A stretch of DNA of 5,981 nucleotides, taken from positions 1 to 5,981 of the forward strand of contig DHIR01000260.1 of assembly GCA_002403905.1 (NCBI GenBank). Direction: 5' to 3'. This document shows positions 1 to 5,981 of the stretch, piece after piece. Source of the DNA: Mucilaginibacter sp. UBA4741. GTDB taxonomy: Bacteria; Bacteroidota; Bacteroidia; Sphingobacteriales; Sphingobacteriaceae. The translations under genes and the position numbers were made by a program. The notes under the pieces are model-generated. The model worked only from the letters and a program-made list of their open reading frames with translations. It made no database searches and was not told the origin of the DNA. Position 1 is the first letter of the stretch. Each line of letters begins with the position of its first letter.

Positions 1-42
1 TAACCCGAACTCACGTTAATTTATAATAACCACTACAAAGAA

Positions 43-1977
43 TTACTTAAACACCACACTCTTATTCCCTTTCAATTTATCCCCCTTAACAATTAGCGAA
101 ACACGGTTTAGGCTTGTTTTCCATGAGCTGGCCAAACGGGCATCGGTTATCGGTTTGTTTTCTACTTTAAAATCAAATGCCTGCGGGTCATAGCTCAACA
201 AAACCGTTTGCCCAGTCGGATTGGTTAGTTTTAAATGGCCCTTGCTTTCTTCGGTAACAGTGCCATCAACCAAAAAATTAAGTGTTACCGGGGCTATTGC
301 CTTTTTCAGGTCATAAGCTTCGTTAAGTGTGAGCACGCCTTTTATGGTGTTAAATGTAAACGTTCTAAACCAACTATTTACCTGCGCATCTGCAGGATAA
401 GCAGCCGCCAGGTCCATACTCAATTTCATTTGGCTTTTGCTTTGGCTATAACTTACTTGCGTGGCCTTAAAGTTTGGTCCATTTTGTTGGTCGACACCAT
501 TAATAGCAGGGCAATTATGCCAGCCTGATTGCATGTACCATAATTTATAACGGTCCTTACTAAAAGTTTGCTTAGTATAGGTACCAACACCAGCATCAAC
601 AATTACGGGCATACCGTCTTTATATAGGATAAAATTGCCAATGTCGTTATGGTTATGGCTTTCGTCATTGTTGCCGCCCTTGGCTGCAAAGAACAATCCC
701 TTTGCCGACACGGCATTTTGCCGCAATGTTAACACCTGCAAGTCCGGAAGCCAGCTTTGCCGGGGTTGCGGCGCTTTGGGGATAGCTTTATTTAATGCGA
801 TGTTAGCATCCAGGCTACCTATGAAAGAACTTATGTCGGCCAGGTTATACCCGCTGGCAGAGTTATTTATCTTTAAAACGTAGGCTGCAAAATCTAAAAG
901 CTGCTTGTCATTAAACAACTTACCAAAAAGATATATTTTTAATGGGTCCTGCGTAATCATTGCACCGGCATCGGCAAAGTTTACGTAATAACGCCCGTCA
1001 ATATGCACCTTGTAAATATAGGTGCCCATGTTATGTAAAAGTTGATTTTTTGAGAAGTCGAGCTTTTGGTTAGTGAAAGTGCTTAGCAGATCTAGATATT
1101 GTATCAATGACCCGCCCGCCATGTTCCAATAAGATGGCCCTTCATCACATCCTCCATCGGCCGAGTAATCATTTAAAAAATTATCAAGGCTGCGGATAGT
1201 TTTATCTACAATCAAAGTTCGTTTGGTTTTATCCTCCTGGGCCAGCAGCGCGGCGGTTAAAACGTTAGTATTGATAAATGTGTTCCAATTGTTCATTTTA
1301 CCACCTTTAAAACCCATCCACGAAAAATCATCGCGGCTACTATACGGCTCGAATACACGTCTATTGAGTTCGTAATCTATCCGCTTTAATAACAGCGGCG
1401 AAAAACGAACCAGGTCATCTTTTAGCAAAAACCGGGTCCAGGCTACCAGGGCCCCGGTTTGCCCGTCAAACAGATCAATTATTGGGTCATCCACATCAGC
1501 CATGCCGCCCTTGGCTTTTTGATACCCCATGTGGGCAGGCAGCGCCCAGGTACTTTCTTCCAGTATTAAGCCTAGTCCGTTTATTATTTCGGGCAGGTAA
1601 CGGCCTTTGCGTTCAACAATCTCGCCTATTAACAGCGCGGTAAGTTTGTTGCGGCGCTCAAAATATTTGTTCTCGAAATTAACCCGGTTACCATTTCGAC
1701 TAAACTCGTTATACTGCGTTAAAAGCAACACACCCCATGGGCTGGCTAATGCTTTATCTGCACTGGCAATGATTTGTTTTTTGGAACTTTCGGGGATATT
1801 GCGCAGCTGATCTTTTATATGCGCCAGCTCGGTAATCTTTATGGAGTCAACCGAGTTTAGCGTGCTGGCTTTACCTTGATCAGTATAAATTCTATATAAA
1901 TAATTGGGCTTGCTTTGGCCCGAAGCATTAATGCCTAAAGCAAATAACAAGAAAGTAAAAAGAGTGTATTTATACAT
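43..1977 (-). CDS. Secreted heparinase II/III-like polysaccharide lyase
   Basis: Predicted polysaccharide lyase of 644 residues, near the roughly 660 of Pedobacter heparinase III; it would cleave uronic-acid-containing glycans by beta-elimination. Residues 1-20 are a signal peptide (ASG before Gln21). Residues about 50-400 are helix-rich, as in the family's alpha/alpha toroid, and include EESTWALPAH (140-149), KMNNWN (227-232) and CDEGPSYW (277-284). Residues about 410-644 are the beta-sandwich domain, with ESHNHND (439-445), VIVDAG (458-463) and SGWHN (484-488). By analogy with heparinases II and III, Asn229 or Asn232, Tyr283 and His441 are catalytic, while His443, Asp461 and His487 bind a metal. 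Asn rather than His at the first position is closer to the heparinase III (PL12) arrangement than to heparinase II (PL21). It is the last gene of the group visible here, 53 bases after the hydrolase. The stop is TAA. The PL family and substrate are not settled, and heparin is not implied. Confidence 0.9.
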   Translation of the reverse strand: MYKYTLFTFLLFALGINASGQSKPNYLYRIYTDQGKASTLNSVDSIKITELAHIKDQLRNIPESSKKQIIASADKALASPWGVLLLTQYNEFSRNGNRVNFENKYFERRNKLTALLIGEIVERKGRYLPEIINGLGLILEESTWALPAHMGYQKAKGGMADVDDPIIDLFDGQTGALVAWTRFLLKDDLVRFSPLLLKRIDYELNRRVFEPYSSRDDFSWMGFKGGKMNNWNTFINTNVLTAALLAQEDKTKRTLIVDKTIRSLDNFLNDYSADGGCDEGPSYWNMAGGSLIQYLDLLSTFTNQKLDFSKNQLLHNMGTYIYKVHIDGRYYVNFADAGAMITQDPLKIYLFGKLFNDKQLLDFAAYVLKINNSASGYNLADISSFIGSLDANIALNKAIPKAPQPRQSWLPDLQVLTLRQNAVSAKGLFFAAKGGNNDESHNHNDIGNFILYKDGMPVIVDAGVGTYTKQTFSKDRYKLWYMQSGWHNCPAINGVDQQNGPNFKATQVSYSQSKSQMKLSMDLAAAYPADAQVNSWFRTFTFNTIKGVLTLNEAYDLKKAIAPVTLNFLVDGTVTEESKGHLKLTNPTGQTVLLSYDPQAFDFKVENKPITDARLASSWKTSLNRVSLIVKGDKLKGNKSVVFK

Positions 1978-1981
1978 GGCT

Positions 1982-2005
1982 TATCAGCGTTATTTAAAAC
2001 TGATA
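1982..2005. other. Short inverted repeat between hydrolase and lyase genes
   Basis: The arms TATCAG (1982-1987) and CTGATA (2000-2005) are perfect 6-base complements around an AT-rich 12-base spacer, inside the 53-base gap just before the lyase start. In the transcript this could be a weak hairpin affecting read-through, processing or translation of the lyase, or a small operator. No U-tract follows it directly, so it is not a typical terminator. Such short arms can arise by chance in AT-rich DNA. Confidence 0.25.
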
Positions 2006-2030
2006 GTCTAAAGTACATTAAAACTTACAT

Positions 2031-4226
2031 TTAATTCTCCAACAAAATATAATAAGCATCCGCAGGAAGTTTCAACATTACGCCATCCCCGTTTTTTTGC
2101 AGATTTAGTTGTTTAATAGCACGACCTGCCACATCCAGTTGTATCGCTTTTTTAATGAGCTTGCTCTTAATGATAATGCCCCCATTTACCGGCATACCCA
2201 GCCAAGGCATTTTACCCGTATTGGTTATTTTAAAGCCGGTAAGTTGTTGGTTTTTATTCATCAGGGTAGAGGGTTCTTCGGCCCAATTGGTGGGCCTGAA
2301 TAAAGTACCAACCTGCAGCAGTATTTTTTTTGAGTGATCGATATTTACGCCATCCATACTCACCAACTCAATAGTTGCATATTCATTGGTTGAGGTGATT
2401 GTCACCCCGCTTAAATTGAATATCCCTTTACTGCTTAAAAACCCGGTTACAGCTTTTGCTTTGGGGGTGTTTAGCATGAAAACGCCATCCTTATAATTTA
2501 ATGCCTGCTCGCCGGTTACTGAGGTTACTTTGCCTTCTTTGGTATTGATTAATTGAGCAAGATCAGCCGATAGCTTGAAAGTATCTTTTTTACTATTATA
2601 GGTGGTAGATATGTTGCCGGTTAAAAACGTTAGCGGCGATAGTTTGCCTTGCCCCTCATTCTTTTTATCGCCTATTACAAAGTCACGATTAGGATCAAAA
2701 GATTGCTCTTCAAAAATTGGCGGGATGTCGCGGTTAAGCATGCTGTTCATTGTTCGCTGCTCGACCACCGCTTTAGCTTCTTTTACATAGCCCAGCCGTT
2801 GTATCAGCGCGTTGGCCGGGAACATCCCCATTTCGCCGGGGGTGGAGGTTGTCCATCGGTTTAAAGGGTGTTGACCTTTTATGTTAAGAAAGGTATAATA
2901 AGGTTGCGTTGCAAAGGTTACAGCGCTGGGGCTAAACCAAAAGAAAGCATCTAAGCCTGTCAGTCCGCCGTAGGCCGCTACCAATAAGGGGCCTTCGGTT
3001 TGATATCTATTGGGCAGGTTCCAGCCGCTTTCGGTCACCATCATGGGGTGGCCAGCCACGTGTTTAACGTTGGTTGGTAAGTCTGCCGGGTTTTTTAATG
3101 CCGATGGCGCGCCGTAAAAATCACCGGGGTCTATACGCCAGCCCGCGTTGGGGCCTTTGTGGTGCGGGTCGAAATATTTATTTACCGCAATAACGTCCGC
3201 GCCGCTATTGGTCCACCGTTCCAGATCAAGCAAACGGCTTTGCGACGCTGTGCGCCAGTTGTTGCCATTTATTAATTGCTTACACCCTAATACATCACGA
3301 TAGTAATGTACCATCTCATCATAAAAACCGCGCTGTCTATCCGCGTAAAATTCTACCTGATCTCTTACCCGTTTCTGCGTACTTTCTTTGGGTGGCAGGG
3401 TAAGATCGTAAATAGGCACCAGGGCCACAGTATCTTTAATGCTTTCTAACTGACCATATTTATTCCTCAACCATTTAGAAAACTGTACGCCTACCGTTTT
3501 TGCCAGCTCGGGCTTTATGGCGCTCATGCTCCAAAAAAAAGGCGAGTCCTCATTTTCTACCTGGATAATGGCCACCGCGGGTTCATCCCTTAAAGCCACA
3601 TGAGTATACGGATTAGGTGTGGTATATAAATATTTTACCCAGGTTTTATAGGCGGCTTTTAGTTTATCATTAAAATATAAAACCTCCCACATGTCGTCCT
3701 TGCCCGAGTAGCCGTCAATGCCCCATTCTTTGGGTATCCAGCCGCCCATGTGCCCATTGGCAGGCCAAAAAGGTGATATTACAGTGTATATGCCTTGCTT
3801 TTTCATGGCTGCAACGCAACGCCATATATTCCGCGCCTCGGCGGTATCTACATCGTTAATAGAAGTGTTTTTACCTTTGGGATTAATAGCGCCGTGATAG
3901 CGTATTAAGTTAACCCCCATTTTCGCCAGGAACTTAGCCAGGCTATCCAATTTTTGATTGTTAAACCCACTAGCCAGACTGCCGCCATTGCAGGCCCAAA
4001 AACGGATCTCTTTATGTTTGCCGTTTACAAACGAGTTGCCATCGGCGCTTAGTTTTATAAAACCGTTTTCCCCGGCAAAATGCTCGTTGAGGTATCGCAG
4101 GTTTAACAGATCAGTAGATGACCCGCTTTGGGGATAAGAAAACGTCCACCAGGTTTTATCGGGCACTTGTGCCGTGGTTAAGAGGGACATCAACAGTAAG
4201 CTAAACAAACACGCTATTTTTTTCAT
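2031..4226 (-). CDS. Secreted clan GH-A type glycoside hydrolase, family unassigned
   Basis: Predicted retaining glycoside hydrolase of 731 residues. Residues 1-19 are a signal peptide (TTA before Gln20). Residues about 50-80 hold the FVNGK..IRFWACNG segment that often opens the barrel in GH5/GH42-like proteins. A TIM barrel then runs to about residue 440: LIRYHG (107-112) suits strand 2, and IIQVENED (220-227) fits the end of strand 4 with Asn225-Glu226 as the acid/base pair. MMVTESGW (395-402) fits the end of strand 7 with Glu399 as nucleophile. The aromatic-rich AFFWFSPSA (428-436) follows as strand 8. Residues about 480-731 look beta-rich and probably form one or two accessory domains, which I cannot name. 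The gene starts 37 bases after the phosphatase stop and ends 53 bases before the lyase, in the same direction. There is no Shine-Dalgarno sequence. Specificity cannot be read; beta-galactosidase, beta-glucuronidase or mannanase-like activity are all possible. The fold and catalytic pair are inferred from motifs. Confidence 0.85.
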   Translation of the reverse strand: MKKIACLFSLLLMSLLTTAQVPDKTWWTFSYPQSGSSTDLLNLRYLNEHFAGENGFIKLSADGNSFVNGKHKEIRFWACNGGSLASGFNNQKLDSLAKFLAKMGVNLIRYHGAINPKGKNTSINDVDTAEARNIWRCVAAMKKQGIYTVISPFWPANGHMGGWIPKEWGIDGYSGKDDMWEVLYFNDKLKAAYKTWVKYLYTTPNPYTHVALRDEPAVAIIQVENEDSPFFWSMSAIKPELAKTVGVQFSKWLRNKYGQLESIKDTVALVPIYDLTLPPKESTQKRVRDQVEFYADRQRGFYDEMVHYYRDVLGCKQLINGNNWRTASQSRLLDLERWTNSGADVIAVNKYFDPHHKGPNAGWRIDPGDFYGAPSALKNPADLPTNVKHVAGHPMMVTESGWNLPNRYQTEGPLLVAAYGGLTGLDAFFWFSPSAVTFATQPYYTFLNIKGQHPLNRWTTSTPGEMGMFPANALIQRLGYVKEAKAVVEQRTMNSMLNRDIPPIFEEQSFDPNRDFVIGDKKNEGQGKLSPLTFLTGNISTTYNSKKDTFKLSADLAQLINTKEGKVTSVTGEQALNYKDGVFMLNTPKAKAVTGFLSSKGIFNLSGVTITSTNEYATIELVSMDGVNIDHSKKILLQVGTLFRPTNWAEEPSTLMNKNQQLTGFKITNTGKMPWLGMPVNGGIIIKSKLIKKAIQLDVAGRAIKQLNLQKNGDGVMLKLPADAYYILLEN

Positions 4227-4234
4227 AATGATTG

Positions 4235-4248
4235 TACAGCTTACTGTA
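4235..4248. other. Small potential hairpin between phosphatase and hydrolase genes
   Basis: TACAG (4235-4239) and CTGTA (4244-4248) can pair across the 4-base loop CTTA, in the middle of the 37-base gap upstream of the hydrolase start. The stem has only 5 pairs and no poly-U tail, so it is unlikely to terminate transcription. It fits an untranslated spacer inside an operon. It may be a chance occurrence. Confidence 0.2.
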
Positions 4249-4263
4249 ATGTATCGGTTTATA

Positions 4264-5949
4264 CTATTTTTCGGTCTTTATCACGGCGCTTACCGTATGC
4301 CCTATCGAGCCATTTGGTGCCTGTATGTGCAATAACGAAGCAACAGTAGGCGCAATATCGGTCATATAAGTTTGATCGGTAGTGCTGCCATGATTAATGC
4401 CCCAGCCCATAAATACCATTGGTATATGAGTATCATAAGGGTTCCAGGTGCCATGGGTTGTCCCCGTAGGGCCTGCATCGCCAGGACTGTGGCCGGTAAA
4501 ATATCCCGGTTTTAAAATAACCTGTATAACGCCGCTATGCTCTATACTATAACCGTTAATAATACGCATCCGTAACTCTTCTGGGATATTGGCAGTGGCG
4601 GCTTTTTGCATATCAACCACAAAAGCTACTTCGGGCTGTTTTTGCAGGTATTGTATGCAATCTTCTTTTATGGCATCCTCATTAAGCTTGTCTGCTTTAA
4701 TAGCGGCATAATTTAAGTTTACCTGGTAGTTGGTTAGGCTTAACACAACGTTGTTTGATTTGTATTTATCTTGTAATGCCTTATTTAACCCTTTCAACGC
4801 GCCACCATCATCCCATAAACCAGCCGGAACTTTATGATCATTTAAGAAAGCGGTATTGTGGGCGGCTCCGTGATCGGCAGTTAAAAATAACGTGTATTGG
4901 CCCTTGCCAACTTTGCCATCCAGATAAGTGAAGAAGGCCGCCAAATCCTTATCTAAACGCAGATAAGTATCTTCAATTTCAACAGCATTAATACCATATT
5001 GATGGCCAACGTAGTCGGTAGACGATAAGCTCACCGCTAAGAAATCCGTTACCGGGCCCTGTCCCATTTTTTCGGCATTGATGGTAGCTATTGCCAAGTC
5101 AAGCGTCATGGTGTTACCATACGGCGTACTGCGGATCATCCCTAAATTGCCTTTATATAACTCGGATGTTTTTACCGGCAGAGTCGCGCTTGCAGCGCCT
5201 TTAAATTTGCCTTCGTATTTGCTTTCGTCAGGCAAGGTTTGTATGTAGGTACTTACCGGGTAAAGTGGGTTCCAATCTTTCTTTAAATAAAACTCGGGTA
5301 GTTTTTTAGCGTTAAAATCTTTCATCCATTGCGGCAGGTCGTTCATATAATAAGTACTGGTTATCCAGTTGCCACTCTTGTCGTCAAACCAATAAGCCGC
5401 GTTAGCGGTATGCCCGGCAGGTAAAATACCACCACGATCTTTTAATGCTATCCCAATAACTTTCGAACGGAAATTTGTTGCCAGCCTCAACTCATCAGTA
5501 ACCGTAGTAACCAGTAAGTTGCGCGGAGACATTTTACCCGCGTCTGATGTACTGCCTACAGTTTCCACCGAGTTATCCTCGGTGCAATACATTGATTTAC
5601 CTGTTGCCTGTACAATGAAATCATTGCCAGCTATGCCATCCAATGCAGGTACGGAACCTGAGTAAATGGTGCTATGCCCAACCGCCGTATATGATGGCAG
5701 ATAATTTATATTCGCGTTTTCGCAGCTAAAACCTTTATTCAGCATCCTTTTAAACCCACCATTACTGTAACGATCATAAAAACGATACAGGTAATCCCAA
5801 CGCATTTGGTCTACCACTATACCCACCACCAGTTTAGGACGGGGCAGCGTAGTTGATGTATTAACTTTGGTTGTTTTCTTTTTGGATTGCGCGTTAGCGT
5901 TAACAGCAACGCAAACGCTTAGCAGGAGTAGAAGGTGTTTAAATTTCAT
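4264..5949 (-). CDS. PafA-like secreted alkaline phosphatase (phosphate monoesterase)
   Basis: Predicted to hydrolyse phosphate monoesters to free phosphate in the periplasm or outside the cell. It belongs to the alkaline phosphatase superfamily, and its 561 residues are close to the length of Elizabethkingia PafA. Residues 1-20 form a signal peptide (KHLLLLL core, ANA before Gln21), followed by a Lys/Thr-rich linker to about residue 35. The metal and catalytic residues appear in PafA order: Asp47 (VVDQMRWD), Thr88 as nucleophile (PSYTAVGH), Asn109 (AGNDF), Lys170 and Arg172 (LKDRGG), Asp312 and His316 (STDYVGH), Asp359-His360 (TADHG) and His499 (GTTHGTW). These match PafA Asp38, Thr79, Asn100, Lys162, Arg164, Asp305, His309, Asp352, His353 and His486 with small, steadily growing offsets. 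The Asn/Lys/Arg set separates PafA monoesterases from NPP-type phosphodiesterases. Thr instead of Cys or Ser at the nucleophile argues against a sulfatase. The ATG precedes the signal peptide directly and has no Shine-Dalgarno sequence; the stop is TAG. It is the first gene of the probable operon. The natural substrate is unknown. Confidence 0.93.
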   Translation of the reverse strand: MKFKHLLLLLSVCVAVNANAQSKKKTTKVNTSTTLPRPKLVVGIVVDQMRWDYLYRFYDRYSNGGFKRMLNKGFSCENANINYLPSYTAVGHSTIYSGSVPALDGIAGNDFIVQATGKSMYCTEDNSVETVGSTSDAGKMSPRNLLVTTVTDELRLATNFRSKVIGIALKDRGGILPAGHTANAAYWFDDKSGNWITSTYYMNDLPQWMKDFNAKKLPEFYLKKDWNPLYPVSTYIQTLPDESKYEGKFKGAASATLPVKTSELYKGNLGMIRSTPYGNTMTLDLAIATINAEKMGQGPVTDFLAVSLSSTDYVGHQYGINAVEIEDTYLRLDKDLAAFFTYLDGKVGKGQYTLFLTADHGAAHNTAFLNDHKVPAGLWDDGGALKGLNKALQDKYKSNNVVLSLTNYQVNLNYAAIKADKLNEDAIKEDCIQYLQKQPEVAFVVDMQKAATANIPEELRMRIINGYSIEHSGVIQVILKPGYFTGHSPGDAGPTGTTHGTWNPYDTHIPMVFMGWGINHGSTTDQTYMTDIAPTVASLLHIQAPNGSIGHTVSAVIKTEK

Positions 5950-5952
5950 GAT

Positions 5953-5965
5953 GTAATATTATTAC
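5953..5965. promoter_or_regulatory. AT-rich palindrome just upstream of the phosphatase start
   Basis: GTAATA and TATTAC form a perfect 6-base inverted repeat around one central base, starting three bases upstream of the phosphatase ATG. It could be a small operator, or it may simply reflect AT-rich leader sequence. The Bacteroidota promoter pattern (TAnnTTTG with an upstream TTTG) is not visible in the 32 bases available, so the promoter probably lies beyond the window. No Shine-Dalgarno sequence is present. Confidence 0.2.
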
Positions 5966-5981
5966 TGATGCGTTAAGTTTT

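Noticed and set aside
1..42. Rho-independent terminator after the lyase
   Set aside because: No GC-rich stem followed by a T-run is present in the 42 bases available.
2008..2015. TACTTTAG on the minus strand as a Bacteroidota -7 promoter element ahead of the lyase
   Set aside because: It misses one consensus base (TAnnTTTG), and the nearest upstream TTTG is about 27 bases away instead of around 19-20, so an internal promoter is not supported.
235..2864. Several open frames of 60-97 codons on the plus strand
   Set aside because: All lie inside the minus-strand lyase and hydrolase genes, have no recognisable motifs, and are best explained as antisense shadows of well-supported coding sequence.
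4209..4226. Cys6 in the hydrolase leader as a lipoprotein site
   Set aside because: It precedes the hydrophobic core of the signal peptide, so it cannot be a lipobox cysteine.
5911..5949. Possible lipoprotein signal (LSVC at residues 10-13) in the phosphatase
   Set aside because: Val just before the Cys does not suit a lipobox, and a good signal peptidase I site (ANA before Gln21) follows.
4264..5949. Reading the phosphatase as a sulfatase because it neighbours a heparinase-like lyase
   Set aside because: There is no C/S-x-P-x-R formylglycine motif; the nucleophile is Thr88, and the Lys170/Arg172 pair is that of PafA phosphatases.

Overview
The window carries three complete genes, all on the minus strand and head to tail, with gaps of only 37 and 53 bases. 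In transcription order (right to left) they are a PafA-like alkaline phosphatase (4264-5949), a clan GH-A type glycoside hydrolase (2031-4226) and a heparinase II/III-like polysaccharide lyase (43-1977). The spacing suggests one operon. Its promoter and any upstream genes lie beyond the right edge, and nothing in the last 42 bases on the left shows where it ends.

The sequence suggests a Bacteroidota bacterium, probably close to Sphingobacteriaceae (Pedobacter or Mucilaginibacter type). Four things point there: moderate GC, start codons without a Shine-Dalgarno sequence, signal peptides whose predicted cleavage falls just before a glutamine in all three proteins, and a phosphatase with the full PafA active-site pattern. 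The genus is a guess.

All three products have signal peptides and no convincing lipobox, so they are probably soluble periplasmic or secreted enzymes. The hydrolase and lyase would act on oligosaccharides, probably containing uronic acid. The phosphatase would release phosphate, either from the same glycan or as a general scavenger. No SusC/SusD pair, sulfatase, regulator or transporter is visible, so this is at most part of a polysaccharide utilisation locus, and its substrate cannot be read from the sequence.

There are no RNA genes, CRISPR arrays, insertion sequences or long repeats. The two gaps and the upstream edge each hold one short inverted repeat, reported with low confidence. The most useful leads are the unassigned GH-A enzyme, the lyase with asparagine in the HepIII-type position, and a phosphomonoesterase placed in a glycan-degrading operon.
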